A stretch of 64,000 nt of DNA, from NCBI GenBank assembly GCA_014905825.1, contig JACGCN010000038.1, positions 1-64,000 of the forward strand, in the 5' to 3' direction. Shown here in pieces: positions 1 to 11,952 of the stretch. The stretch's first letter is position 1. Each line of letters begins with the position of its first letter. The stretch comes from Lyophyllum atratum. Taxonomy: Eukaryota > Basidiomycota > Agaricomycetes > Agaricales > Lyophyllaceae. Below the pieces are notes generated by a model, which saw only the letters and a program-made list of their open reading frames with translations, made no database searches and was not told where the DNA came from. The position numbers were made by a program, and so were the translations under genes.

Positions 1-230
1 GCTTGCCCATTCAGAGCTTTATCTGTGAGATCGTTGCGAATCGCCGCCTGGACAGCGGGAAGACCTTGTGGGCTGACGAAGACGCGTTCGATGCAATTTG
101 CTGGGTGAGGCTGGATACAAATAGCCTCGATGAACTGCTTGCATTGTTGAGCTGTTACGAGGTTGGATTTGCCTTTGAGGACGGTGTCTAGATGCCGGTT
201 GAGGCGAATACTGCGTTGGTCTGCGGCCAT
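1..230 (-). CDS. 5' end of a second ZNFX1-like SF1 helicase (partial)
   Basis: The reverse strand opens with ATG at 230-228 and stays open to the left edge, giving 76 codons. The peptide (MAADQRSIRLNRHLDTVL...) aligns without gaps to the N-terminus of the complete helicase starting at 7662 (MSANDQRSARLNRLLDTVL...), sharing the later blocks CKQFIEAICIQP and CIERV. It is therefore the start of a paralogue transcribed out of the window. No catalytic motif is in view, so helicase function is inferred from the paralogue only. Whether the rest of the gene is intact cannot be judged. The upstream DNA also resembles that of the paralogue. Confidence 0.85.
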   Translation of the reverse strand, partial: MAADQRSIRLNRHLDTVLKGKSNLVTAQQCKQFIEAICIQPHPANCIERVFVSPQGLPAVQAAIRNDLTDKALNGQ

Positions 231-300
231 GGCAGTGGTTACGTCTCAAGGTCCGTGAGAGCATCAAGAGGGTCTCGTCGCGTCAAGAACCAACAGGCTG

Positions 301-333
301 TGATTAGGTTTACTTCGAATAGCCGCCCACAAA
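301..333 (-). promoter_or_regulatory. Upstream element shared by the two helicase paralogues (copy 1)
   Basis: On the reverse strand this block, about 70-100 nt before the ATG at 230, contains TATTCGAAGTAAACCTAATC. A near-identical block lies about 100-135 nt before the ATG of the complete helicase at 7662. Conservation outside the coding region suggests a retained promoter element, though recent duplication alone could explain it. Confidence 0.5.
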
Positions 334-2595
334 CCTATATAAAGACACCAGTTCGCTCATTAGTATTGGAACTGTTGATAAGTCATGGGTCCTCTCTTCT
401 TGGGAATATGTGCTAGGAACACGCGTAGTTGGATTCGAAAAGAGAGCAGAAACGTCGAGGTACTGAATCTCGGGCACGTCCATAGCGCAAACGAGCAGTC
501 ACTGACCTGCGGAGTGTGGTTCAGCGAGGTCATATTGCAAGTGGTTGAGTCAGACCCACAGACTGTCAGCCAGTGCTTACGCAGGAAAAAGTTTGCGACC
601 CAGTTTATTGGACACTGAAAAATTGTAGCATTGAACAAGGATTGCATCAAGAAAGAAAGGCGGATTCAATCGACGTGTTCGAATTCAGGACGTGTTTGTC
701 GCTTGGAACTCCGATAGTCGCTATGACCCTTCCAATGTCCATAAATAATTGATGGCTGCCACACTCTGACTCAAGTTTCAACGGTCGCCTCTCTTACTAC
801 TAACTGAAAAGCTTAACGGCAAGGAGAGCGTAATCTTTTGACTCAACATACGTATATGAGCTGAAATACTGATACTTACGAAGTAGCAGACATGGCGGTA
901 AAATCTGAGTTCGTCCAACTTGCTAGTTCGTCCCCCGGAACTTGATTTGTGCGTACACAGACGCCCAAAGCCAGTGAGTTTGGATCCGACCATTAGCAGC
1001 AGAGAAGGAGGTTGTACATCAAGCTCTGCGTTACTGACACCCACCCCCCGCGGTTTAGCGTGAGCCATATCTCCTTGCCAGCGGTGTCGTAGTCTCCTCC
1101 ACCTCTCAATGATCGTCGAAGGCAGCTGCTTTTCTGCCGTACAGCCGCGGTTTCTTTCCTCGTCGAGCCTCTCTCTGGTGCTGCTGCTGCAATATCTCCC
1201 GCTCCTTCCAATGGTCCATCTTCTGCGCCAGTGACTCCACTGGTGACATCGTGGTGTTCGGCTGCTTTACGTTGAGCTGCTTTCTTCAAGTTGGGCTGCT
1301 CTTTTCACAATGGCCGGCTTATCGACCTGCACGTCGTGGTTCCGTAACCACTTTCCAATTCCCGCTCCTGCAACTGGTAGGAGTCTGCGCTGTAGTCGTT
1401 TTCCCCGGCGTGGAAGAAACGAGGGGAGCGCTGGGATGGAAACGGGATCGTGAAGATGCGAAGGTGCAGGTTCCGTGGTGAGCTGCCTCGTGATGTAAGC
1501 GCTCAAGAGGCGAGCTGATCTGGTGTGCGTCCAAGTCCGACGGCGAACTCACTGAAGCAGCACCTGTAATTCATGGTCGTTGTTTTTGGAACACGAGCTG
1601 GTATGCTTCGTCAATGAATATCGAAGGACCACCAGTGTCAGTGAATTTCCGAATCAACCCTTTCGCACCAGGTCCGAGGGTGTGCACTGTGCAGGACGGC
1701 ATTTCCAGGACAGCTCGAGGCACGGGTCCTTGAGATCATCGAGCTTCCGTTGAATCCCAATCTGTGGGTCAGTGCTTCTGATAGACGCTAACTTTCCGAT
1801 CCTGCCAGACGCGTTAGATGTCCAACAATTTCAACCATGCCTCCTTCAATCAGGCCCCTGAATCGTTCACTTTTGTACCTGAGGCTGAACAGGGTACGCC
1901 AGTCTTGAGCGGGTTTTGTGCGGCGATGAGGTCTTGATGTTCCCATAGGACATCCAGCACGGATGTCAATCCACAGTATTGACCAAACCTCCAAGGACCC
2001 ATCCTTTGAACACGAGTTCGAAGGCCGACGACGACTTGGCCCAGCCAGGAGAAGTCGGCGGTTCCGGCCCGATGTGAACGGGCGATGATGCTATGATGGT
2101 ATCACACGTGCGGCAAATTTGCGAGGGCTCCTCCTCCCAGTAACTCCGAGACTGATGTCCTGACAAGTTGTTTCTGAGCAAGGTCGGCTTCAAGGAAGGT
2201 GTACTCACCGTCAGAGGACTGGAAACCATGGAAGCTTGAAGTCGTGGAAGTCACCTAGATGAGAAGGTCCCAGAGTTAGGAATAGCAGCGGTCCATAGCT
2301 CAGCCATGTTAGCAGACGGAAAACGCGCAGATCACTCCTCACGGCCCTTCACACATGAGAAATTGAGATATTAAACCTTTGTTGGATTATTCATTTGTCA
2401 TTGTAGGGACATGCCGATTGACGGTGGTGGGAGGGTGAGACACGAACATCCATTCTACGGTACGCAACAGCAGCAGCGAGGGGCGGCGGAAGCGACAGAA
2501 GTGTGAGAGAGACAGACAGAGAGATAGGGCCGGGTAGTGAAATCAACGTAGATGATGCTTTTGTTCGTCCGAATAATATTATTGCAAGGTCAAAT
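334..2595. other. About 2.3 kb without a supportable gene
   Basis: No frame gives a recognisable family or a convincing exon chain. A reverse-strand stretch around 1119-1506 is open in overlapping frames, with a readable segment ending in AAAFDDH, and may be a decayed coding sequence. The rest shows many stops in all frames. A short CAG-rich run and a GA-rich run lie near 2467-2526, just beyond the stop of the COX5 gene. Confidence 0.4.
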
Positions 2596-3294
2596 CTACT
2601 TGGATGTCTGCACGAAGCCCTTGCCCGAGTAGCCCTCCGACGAGATACCTAACACACACGCGTCAGAGGCGGGTCCCACGGATACAAAGCGCGCAAGGGA
2701 AGACTCACCAGTGATGGGGTTGAGCTTCATCTCTAGGGCACGGGCGTTGGTCGCCTCCTCCCACTCTTTTGTCATCGTCTTCGGTGGCGGTGATCCTGCA
2801 TTCGGCCCGTTAGCAACCAACACCCCGAAAAAACACGGAGTACGTACCAAGGTAAACGGGCACCAAGGAAGAGTCCGCCGGCGGCAGCGACGAGGGCCAT
2901 AGTCCAGAAGAAGATCTTGACGCCGTCTCCGGGCTGGCTCGCCGGTGCTCGGGGTCCATGCGGGCCAAACGCCACGTAGTACGCTGCGTGGATGTTAACA
3001 AGGCGCCCTTGGACACGAAGAGAGAGGTATGCGGGACGCACCGGCCTTTTTCTCGTCAAGCGACAAGGCCTTCCAGTCCTTCTTCTGGAGCTCCTCCAGC
3101 TGCTCGTGCACGGAAAGCTTCTCCTCGCTGGAGAGCTTTGCCCACTGTGCCTCGACGTTGGAGAGGGGGATGGGTGCGGCTTTGGAGGAGGAGGCGGGTG
3201 CGGCTGCGACGTGGGCGGGGTTGGCGGTGGTGGCGAGGCAGCGGACGGCGCGGAGGGGAGCACGGTGGCGCGCCAGGCGGAGGGCAGCTTGCAT
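2596..3294 (-). CDS. COX5: Cytochrome c oxidase subunit IV family (fungal Cox5)
   Basis: This is a nuclear-encoded structural subunit of mitochondrial complex IV, expected in the inner membrane. Exons run 3294-3042, 2983-about 2858, 2795-2709 and 2648-2596, and join in frame to about 172 residues. The N-terminus is rich in Arg and Ala (MQAALRLARHRAPLRAVRCL), as in a mitochondrial presequence. Family blocks follow: WKALSLDEKKAAYYVAFGPHGPR, split by intron 1, then a single membrane span (FFWTMALVAAAGGLFLG), then PPPKTMTKEWEEATN and the end GYSGKGFVQTSK. The donor of intron 2 is uncertain, since 2858 and 2864 both keep frame. Length and order fit fungal Cox5 and mammalian COX4. Confidence 0.93.
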
Positions 3295-3599
3295 CGCAGA
3301 TAGAACTCGGGGAATTAATGAGGGATTTTTGGGAGAAGGATGGGCAGGCAGGCGGGAAAGAAAAACAGGACAAACACGTCGCCGTCGGTGTTCGGATACA
3401 CCCGGGATTCGCCTTGGCCCAATGGCTTGCGCTCAATTACTTTACTCACGGCTCCTGCTCTAATAGACTCTGCTACCATACATCTCATTCGCACTTTTTC
3501 AGTAATCGTGGTACAAGCTTATCGACTTCGCTAGCTAAATGAAACAGAGAAGGAAAAGAAAACGGAAGAGGGTCGGTCTGTCAGGGGCATCGTACAAGC

Positions 3600-4882
3600 T
3601 CAGGCGGAGGCATCAGCAGCACCAACACCGGGGCAGTCACGGGAGAGATGGCTAGGGCACGAGATATTAACATCTTTCACGATCGCCGCAGAGGAACACT
3701 ACTCACCCTTCCTGGCCGCAGGTGTAGCAAGCGCGCTTCTGAGCCTGGGTGCAGTCCCTGCTGATGTGGCCCTGCAAAACTATTAACACCTATCGTCAAC
3801 TCCAACTACCAAAAACAACTCACAACGCCGTTGCAGTTGTAGCACTTGGCGCCCTGGACGCAGTCGCGAGACAAGTGGCCAACGCCGCCGCAGGTGTAGC
3901 TGTACCCCGCCGTCAGCGCCCCTGTCCCATCACATCGCATACGGAACACTCACCAGGTCTTCTGGGATCCTCCGCCGAAACCTCCTCCGTAGCCACCTCC
4001 GCCGCCGCCGTTACCAGCAGTGGCGGGCTCAGTGCAGGCACGCGCAATGTGGCCGGTCTTTCCGCAGCGGTAGCATTCAGTGTTACCTCCACCACCAGAG
4101 TATCCGCCAGTGCTGGCAGTCGTGTCAGGGCAGTCGCGAGACTAGGGGTGCGATTAGATTATCTATAAAATTAAAAAAGATCGGGGGACGTACGATGTGG
4201 CCCTCCTGGCCGCACTTGTAGCAGGACTTGGGCTTAGCCTCCATCGAGCAGTCACGGGAGACGTGGCCTTCCGCTCCACCTATTAACGAAGCGATGATGT
4301 CAGACGACTCAGACGCTGATAGACGAGGGCAGACCCACAGTTGTAGCTGAAAACAGATCGCCGCATCAGTACCTCTCCGTAGCACAAAGGACACACATGA
4401 GGGTGGGGAGGAAATAGATGGTTACCATGTAGGGGTGCCGGCCTTGGGGCAGTTTGCAGCTTGGTGACCGACTGAGAGATGCAAGCGTCAGGATATTTGC
4501 GATTGCAGGGATCGCATATTTGAGCGATTGGGGGTTCGTTGTGGGTCGTGGGTGGGGTAAGCGCGTGTGGGGAGGATTCACAACGGTGTATATTGGGGAG
4601 CATGGGCACGAACGCGAAGTGCGCCATGTTCATGTTTCGATATCGGTATAAGGAACCAAAAACAGGGGAAGAACAAAAGGCAGCGGCCCGTCAGCACCGC
4701 AACCACACACAACACGCACAAGAAAGGGGGGGAGGGGGAGGAGTAAATAGTCTTTGCAAGAAAAATGGCCAAAACCATCCTCCCTACGCCAACAAGCACT
4801 GGGCTATTCCAGAAGAGAGGGTAAGAAATTCGAGACACCACGCACAGCTCCACAGTTTAAAGCATCCACGGGCGCCAGACAT
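3600..4882 (-). CDS. GIS2: CCHC zinc-knuckle nucleic-acid-binding protein (GIS2/CNBP family)
   Basis: Small cytoplasmic protein of serial zinc knuckles, a family that binds single-stranded RNA/DNA and is linked to translation control. Eight exons (4882-4846, 4471-4426, 4346-4339, 4279-4194, 4141-3954, 3899-3824, 3771-3707, 3651-3600) join in frame to 185 residues. Knuckles have the form CxxCGxxGHxxxxC, for example [14 protein letters not shown] and [14 protein letters not shown], with a Gly-rich linker in the middle. Exon 3 is only 8 nt but is needed to complete CYNCGAEGH. The first knuckle reads CFKLWSFGHQAANC, so the second Cys and the following Gly are missing in this splice model. Intron 1 is long (374 nt) and could hide another small exon. 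The start MSGARGCF fits the family. Confidence 0.88.
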
Positions 4883-5325
4883 TGCGATTTTTGCGAGAAA
4901 AGTTGGGGTTGAGTGTAAAGTCTGCGATGGCAAACGATATATCAGCGGTCAATATTGCGATCTCCTGTCCTGGGGTAGAAGGAAACGGGATGGGAGGAGA
5001 TTGAGACGTACTTTGTGGGTGGGGGTAGGAGGAAGAGAGACAAACTGAATCCGGCGGCTGTGAGCGATGGAAAAAAAAATAAGATTTGGGCCAAGCGGTT
5101 ACGTAATGCCAGGCTGAGTCACATCATGCACGCCTTGTCTGCAAGCAATCTGCAAGCCTTTCTAGGATCCACAGAAGGCACTCCTCATGTCGTCGTTCCC
5201 ACAGGTAAATTGTAATATACCACAGATATGACTCGCGCTGAGTCTGCACGTCTCACGAGGTGCTGCACGCCGTCAAGGGTTGCGTAAAGAGAATAATGCA
5301 CGGCCTCTGTAGTAGATACAAAACC
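4883..5325. other. Intergenic: GIS2 promoter and RPN8 3' flank
   Basis: Both neighbours are read leftwards, so this holds the GIS2 upstream region and the RPN8 terminator region. No open frame here is supportable. The part nearest the GIS2 ATG is pyrimidine-rich on the coding strand, which is usual for fungal promoters. Confidence 0.5.
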
Positions 5326-6569
5326 TCACAGCCCCTTCTTCTCCCCATCCGTCTTACTCGTCTCCTTACCCTCCTTCTCCTTCACATCCTTCTCCTTCGA
5401 GTCCTTTTCCTTGCCCTTCTTCTCCTTCTCCTTCCCCTCCTCAAGCTCTGCCCGCCCAATCGTCGACTTATTATCCACCAACCCATGCAGCGCAATCACC
5501 GCACGCAGCAAACTGCTGAGGTACACCACCAGCATCTGATCATTCGTGCTCACCGCGAAGCTCTGCGTCGTCGCCGCCTCCGACAGGTTCGGCAGCAGGT
5601 TCAGCGCGTCCTGGAGGTGATACACGATCTGGTGGTTCACGGGCATCGTCCCTGCCGCCACGTCCACGAGGTACTTTTGTATATCGCTTAGCCGCGACTG
5701 CAGCCCCCGCAGCGACGCCAGCTGCTCCGAGACACGCGTCGCGAGCGTCGTCGTCGTCGAGTCCTTGATGTCCCGCAGCAGGTGCTCCACGCCGATCTCC
5801 TCGGCTTCTTCGGCCTCGATGGCGGAGGGTACGTGTAGGAATGTCTTTCGTGTTTCGGTGCCATCCTATGTATAGATAATATATTAGACTTATGGCCATC
5901 GTGTAGATGGCAGGACGCACGTCTTTGATCTCTTCGACAGAAAAGTAGGCGTCGGTGGGGATACCGACGGTCTGTGGCCGCACATCCACGATGACCATGA
6001 TCGGTTTCGCCACGAACCGCTTGAACAACTCCGTAATCTCCTGGTCGGACGCCCGCAGCTTCGGCCCCGTATGATACCACCCAATCATCCGTTCCCGTGC
6101 TACCCAAGTCCGCCCAATAAGTCCCCGTGCGCCCAAATGGAAACGCTAAAAGAAAGAAGACGCACCCGTAACCTTCTTGAACATCTCGTACATGCCCTCG
6201 ATGTAGTTGTGGTCCAGGAACCACGTCTTGCTGTCCTTCTCGTCCTCCTCAAACGGGATACCAAACGAGTTGGCGACATTGATGGTCTTGCCGTTGTCCT
6301 GCCCGAGCAACACACCGATCACGCGCTTGTGTGAGCCGCGCGACACGGAGCGGGCGTGGTGGTCGGTAACGGATAGCAGAACTAGGGGGTGGATGACTAT
6401 GGGGATTCAAAGTCTGAGATTAGTTGTTATTCTCGGAGATCGAGGGGGTTGGGAGGTGGAGACGTACTGACGGTCGTGGCAGCTAGCGCTGTTAGCTAGG
6501 AATATAGTCAGTTTACTTCATTCTCATAGACTTGGGATAACAGACCTGTTCTGTTGTTGTTGCGACCAT
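5326..6569 (-). CDS. RPN8: 26S proteasome regulatory subunit RPN8 (PSMD7), MPN domain
   Basis: Non-catalytic MPN-domain partner of the deubiquitinase RPN11 in the proteasome lid. Exons 6569-6546, 6495-6468, 6396-6166, 6099-5921 and 5865-5326 join in frame to 333 residues. The N-terminal half is the MPN domain: [57 protein letters not shown] and [11 protein letters not shown]. As in other RPN8 proteins, the active-site JAMM metal motif is absent. The C-terminal half has [17 protein letters not shown] and [20 protein letters not shown], and ends in a long Lys/Glu-rich tail as in human PSMD7. Order and length match the family. Confidence 0.96.
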
Positions 6570-7661
6570 GATGGAGAAGAAGGGACAACAGATGCTCTAA
6601 AGTGCTGGTCGCGTTTCTGGAGGACGCGTACGTTGTTTGCCCTTGTTGTCCGGCGCCTTCTGCAATCCGCCCCGATCCAATTCTGATAACATGCCTTACA
6701 TCTGGCAGGCTCTGAATGCTAAGAGCGACTAGACTCCTTGAACTTTAGTATGAGTTGGGGCCGTGATAACTTCAAGTCTAGAGCCCATGGCCAGCCCATC
6801 TTGATCAACGATGGTCCATGCGCGAGGCCTGACCGGAGTGAGTCAGACCAACCTGGACCGAAACTTGCAACTTGATTACAGTAACATTACATCTACAGTG
6901 GGTGGGCATTAGGCGTACGCGCGCGTCTCTCCTTAACCTGGGCTTCGAAGCAATCATAACCGACGCGTCTTGTCGCCCTACCCGCTGAATAAACGCCGCA
7001 GTTTAGGTCCCCATGGATGACTTTGGCTCTCGACTTGGAATCGTCCAGCGGAAGACTGCAAGGTTCTTCATAAATACTATGGCAGCCGCTTGGTGCGCGT
7101 GCAGATTCAGCGAGTCTCTTCACTCGATATCTCGCTGCGCGTTTTTAGATTGAGGGCACGCTATCTCCAATTGCAACCGGCTTCAACGTGGTGTCATGAG
7201 TTGTGTGCATGCCATCTTTGACTCTGAGGGATGGATCAAAGGACAGGCTCCGGGTTGGCAGCTGCGGAGGCCTGCGGAGACTCACTTTAACTTCTTTGAA
7301 GTTCTTGTCGCTGTCAAGGATCGCGAGGCAGCACGTGTTGTCGGAGTTCGTTGTCTTTACACAATTGGTTCACCTGCAAATTCAACAGCGCGACGTCTTC
7401 GTGTCTCTTCCCGGAGTATTCAGATAGGTATGTTTCCAGCAGGGATTACCACATTCTCCCCAGGAGTGGAAGACTCATGACTTAGCAGCGGCAGTATCGG
7501 CGGATACTTGGTGTCTTCATAACAGGCTTATGGGCGCCTATTCGAAGCAAACCTAATCACTGTGGGTACCAGGCCCATTCCACAATCCTTCCATATAGTT
7601 CCATATAAACACGAACAGATGCTTCCTATGCTCCCACGCACCTTGAGTTGTGACCACTGCC
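6570..7661. other. About 1.1 kb intergenic between divergent RPN8 and helicase genes
   Basis: It holds the two promoters. The only clear feature is the element at 7528-7560 shared with the other helicase copy. Several short frames occur (for example 7196-7480 +) but none has a recognisable family or conserved splice pattern. Confidence 0.5.
7528..7560 (+). promoter_or_regulatory. Upstream element shared by the two helicase paralogues (copy 2)
   Basis: Contains TATTCGAAGCAAACCTAATC inside a longer match to the reverse complement of 301-333. It lies about 100-135 nt before the helicase ATG, the same region as in the paralogue. TATA-like runs (CATATAG, CATATAAA) follow at about 7594-7609. Confidence 0.5.
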
Positions 7662-10600
7662 ATGTCCGCAAACGACCAGCGCAGTGCACGACTCAACCGG
7701 CTCTTAGACACCGTCCTCAAAGGTAAAATCAACCTAGAGACAGAAAACCAATGCAAGCAATTTATCGAAGCTATCTGCATCCAGCCAGACCCCCCGCAAT
7801 GCATTGAGCGCGTCACTTTAAGCCCACACGGCCTTCCATCTATTCAGGCAGCCCTTTACACCGATATTTCGGCCGATGCTCCCAGCGAACTAGGCCTCAG
7901 TTTGCTCACATATATTCAGGCGCCCGCAATCAAGACCCTCAACAACGGGCAGCTCTTGAATCAAGTGCTGCGGGCCATTGTCGAATCATCAAGCTTTTGG
8001 ACGTCATTTATCACTGCATTCAAAGAGCGAAAGCTCGATGTAGCAGGCCAGACATCCTTTGCCTGGACCCTCTTTCACCTTATTCACCAAATCCCCGCTG
8101 CCGAAACCACCTCGCCTCACTTTGCTCTTGCCAAGGAACTCGAATACCTCCTTCTCACCTCCCCATACATCGACGTCCGGAATTTGGGTCAAAAGATCAA
8201 ACTCGTTACCTCCACTCCACTATCATCCCCGTCCGCCGCTCTAGCACAGGACGACATAGCCCCGGGCGGTAGACATGATAACGATTTCGTCGACTTCCGT
8301 GACATCGCTATCCTGCCCACGGCTGATGAGCTCGCTTCGACCGAGGAACCCTTCCTCCTTCAGAGCGCAGCATATGATGACCCGACCACGGAAACAAACA
8401 GGCAGGCGCTGTACCTCGACAACCAATTCCGGCTTCTACGAGAGGACATGATCTACGAGATGAGAGAGGAGATGCAGATCGTTCAGGGAAAACAACAGGG
8501 CAAAAAGTCTCGCGGCTTTGTGGTAGAGGGCTTTGGGATCCTCCGTTGCGACGTGGGCGATGGACAACGCCGGACCAAGTGGTCCCTCGTCATGGAGTGC
8601 GATGACGACTTCCCACAATTCTACAAGCTGAGCCCTGCTAAACGCAAGCAGTATCTGAAAGACAACTACCGTTTCTTGAAGCACCAATCTCTCATGTGCT
8701 TGGTCGTTGACGGGGAAGTCCTCGCTTTCCCGTCTATTCGTCGTGTTCGTCGAGATGAGGAGTTGCTCGTGAAGGACCCACCGCAAATCGTTCTCGAATT
8801 GGAGGGGAAGGCTGCTATAGAAAAGCTGCTTCTTCGCATGAAGTCGGCAAAGCAGGTCAAACTCGTTCCTGTCGACGTTGCCGTCTTCGCCTACGAGCCT
8901 GTTCTTAGTGCTTTGAAGAAGATAAGGCTCATTCCCCTCTCTGACGACCTGTTGTTTTGGAAGAAGGGCTCGGTCCCCAGCCGGCTGACACTCCCGTCTC
9001 GGCTGGACAGTGTCGTCAACTTCATAAAGAGCGCGCCCGGAGCTGATATTGGGAGTCTGCTTCGCTTGAATAAGAAGATCAACCTTGACCTCGCTCAGCA
9101 AAAATCTCTGATCGCTGGTTTGACGCAGAGCGTTTCGATTATCCAAGGACCACCTGGTATGTTGTTTAAATTATGAAGTCAATCATGTTGGTCTAATCTT
9201 GTATGTGCAGGAACCGGGAAGTCTTTCATCGGGGCTTTACTCGCCAAGTTAATCTACGATTTCTCCGACCTCAAGATTCTGGTCGTTTGCTACACGAACC
9301 ACGCCCTCGATCAATTCTTGGAAGACCTCCTTGACATCGGCATAGATTCGGATTCGATGGTTCGCCTCGGTGGGAAGTCGAAGGCGACAACCCGTACGAA
9401 GCCAATGCTCCTTCAAGTTCTGAAGGAGCAAACAAACTTCCGCTTGTCTCGAGATGAGAAATTCATCATCGGCAGCATGAAGGGAGATATCGAGGAGCGA
9501 GCCCAGGATTTACATTCTTCGTTCCAGCGGTACCTTCAGTCATCCACCGGGAATGCCGAGCTCATGGACTACCTGGCCAACCACGAGGAAGGCTTTGGGG
9601 CTGCATTCAGGGTGCCCGAGGCGGATGATGGAATGATAATGGTGGGCGGGGGTGGACGTGTAGCGGACGAATTCTATCTACTCGATCGATGGCGTTCGGG
9701 TGGGCATGCCGGGATCTACTCCCACGCCCCCAACGTCCGAGGGGCTCGCGAGATCTGGTCGCTGCCTAAGGCCGCCCGAGAGGCTTTCATCGCTCATTGG
9801 ATCGAGCACATTCGCAAAGAAGAGGTGGAAGGGCTATCGGCAATGGTATCTCAGTACAACACAGCTATCGAAGAGCTGCTTGATACGTTCAAAGAGAAGG
9901 ATGCATTCGTTCTGAGGAGCAAGAGGATCATAGGATGCACGACAACCGCCGCCGCGATGTATACGGGTAGTATCCGCAAGGCTGCCCCGGACGTCGTGCT
10001 TGTGGAAGAAGCGGGCGAGATCCTGGAGAGTCACGTCATCACCGCGCTCGGGCGTGCAGCGAAGCAGCTGATCCTCATAGGTGATCATAAGTACGTCCTA
10101 TGATGGTCGCGATTCGTATACATGCTGATCAGTCCTCTAGACAGTTACGCCCGAAAGTCAACAATTACAAGCTCACAGTGGAAAAAGGCGAAGGCTACAA
10201 CCTGAACATGTCCCTCTTCGAGCGCCTTGTGCTGAAAGGCTATCCTCATGGGACTCTCGTTGCCCAGCACAGAATGCGACCCGAGATCTCCTCGCTCATC
10301 CGCCACCTCACCTACCCCGACCTCCTGGACGCTCCTAAAACCCAGGGCCGTCCCGATATCCGCGGCGTCCAGGATAATGTCATCTTCATCAATCACGACC
10401 ATCCCGAAGGCGAGCTACGCAACGTCGCGGATACACGGGATGTGGAGTCGAAGTCCTCCAAGGAAAACCTGTATGAGGCGAGGATGGTGCTGAAGATTGT
10501 GAAGTATTTGGCTCAGCAGGGTTACGGGACCGACAAGATGGTCGTTTTGACACCGTACCTGGGCCAGTTGAGTTTGCTCCGGAAGCAGCTGAATGAGGAG

Positions 10601-11660
10601 AATGACCCAGTGCTTAATGATCTTGATGCGTGGGACCTCATTCAAGCCGGGCTTCTTCCCCCTGGAAGTCCGAAGACGTCGAAGCCGAAACTGCGGCTTG
10701 CCACTATCGGTGGGCTTTATGCTTTAATCTTTCCTCACCAGTTTAACATGGATCTTCGCAGATAACTATCAGGGCGAGGAGAGTGATATCGTTATAGCCT
10801 CGTTGACCCGAAGCAACCCAAACCATGACATTGGTTTCATGTTCTCGCCCGAACGTCTGAATGTGCTGCTCTCCCGCGCCCGGAATGGGCTTATCTTGAT
10901 TGGCGATTCCAACACCTTCACGAAGTCGAAGAAAGGCGGGCCCCTATGGCAGAAGTTTTTCGCGCACATCAAGAGTCACATCTATGACGGATTTCCGGTC
11001 AAGTGCGAACAGCACCCCGGACAGAAAGCTCTCTTGGTCTCCGAGGTACAATTCGAGCAACACTGTCCGGAGGGTGGTTGCAATGAGCTTTGGTACGTCT
11101 CAATCATACAACTTTTCTTATCTCACCGAATTGAAATTGGCAGTGGGGCGTTCTTGTCTTGCGGGATACACAAGTGCTCCTCGAAATGCCATCAACTGTA
11201 CGACCACTCCAAGATTCGCTGCGAGGGGATCGTAAGGGCGCAATGTCACAAGGGCCATAACAGGTCGCGCTGGTGCTACCAGCCTTTCCCTCTATGCAAG
11301 AAGTGTATCGAGGAAGCCAAGATTGTGGAGGCTAAGCGGCAGGAGGAACTCGCTCGCCAGCGAATACGCGATGAAGCGAAGGCGGTGCATTTACGAAGGC
11401 AGCAAGAGATAGAGAGGCAGATCGCGGAAGAGAAGGCGAAGCTCTTACGAAAGCAGCAAGAGATAGAGCGGCAGATCGCGGAAGAGAAGGCAGAGCAGTT
11501 ACGAAGGAAGCGAGAGATAGAGCGGAAGATTGCGGAAGAGAAACGGCTCCTGCTTGAGGCGCAGCTGAGGAGGGAATGGGAAGCGAAATCTATCACCGAC
11601 AAGGCTGGAACCATCATCAAAGGGTGGACGAACTGGTTGGGGGGAAAGACGTCCTCATAG
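7662..11660 (+). CDS. ZNFX1-like superfamily 1 helicase with NFX1-type zinc finger region
   Basis: Probable RNA/DNA helicase of the SF1 Upf1/ZNFX1-like group. Exons 7662-9156, 9211-10090, 10141-10709, 10762-11092 and 11144-11660 join in frame to 1263 residues. An N-terminal region of about 490 residues has no motif I recognise. The helicase core follows: Walker A GPPGTGKS (about 497), Walker B-like VLVEEAGEI, motif III GDHKQLRP (about 790), QHRMRPEI, DNYQGEESD (about 982) and NVLLSRAR (about 1015). A Cys/His-rich segment follows (CPEGGCNELCG, CGIHKCSSKCHQLYDH), typical of NFX1-type fingers, then a Glu/Lys/Arg/Gln-rich coiled coil. ATG 7662 is chosen because the paralogue starts at the matching position. 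Relatives act in RNA silencing or antiviral sensing; a role here is only inferred. Confidence 0.93.
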
Positions 11661-11796
11661 AGTATCCTATCTGCCTTCCTTCTCGTTTCCATGCTCATAC
11701 CTTCGCTAAAACGTATGCATATGCTATAAATTCGAGTAACTTGCGTCAAGTCATATATAGGCTCCGATGATCAATTGGAAGGATGACAGGCTATGG

Positions 11797-11849
11797 CTTG
11801 AAGTGACGAATACGTCAACATGGATCGGCTCAACCAGCCCATTCATGCT
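11797..11849. repeat. Imperfect direct repeat flanking the DUF6535 gene (copy 1)
   Basis: The core TTGAAGTGACGAATACGTCA closely resembles TTGAAGCGACAAACACGTCA in copy 2, and similarity continues weakly through an accagcNcattc block. The copies lie on either side of the DUF6535 gene, about 3.2 kb apart and in the same orientation. The function is unknown. Confidence 0.35.
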
Positions 11850-11952
11850 ATCATCATGGCTGGAACTTCATTGGACACGGAACGTCTGATACGAACATAT
11901 AGTCCAATAAATGGTCGGGGATAATAATGTATAAGTTGAACTTCACTTCCAA

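Noticed and set aside
993..1552. Possible minus-strand gene
   Set aside because: Short overlapping open frames with charged peptides but no start, splice chain or family; kept as an uncertain remark only.
2772..3542. Several Pro-, Arg- or Gly-rich frames around COX5
   Set aside because: Overlap the COX5 exons in other frames and include its introns; explained by GC-rich codons.
8436..9146. 236-codon frame antisense to the helicase
   Set aside because: Lies wholly within the first helicase exon in the opposite strand; no motif.
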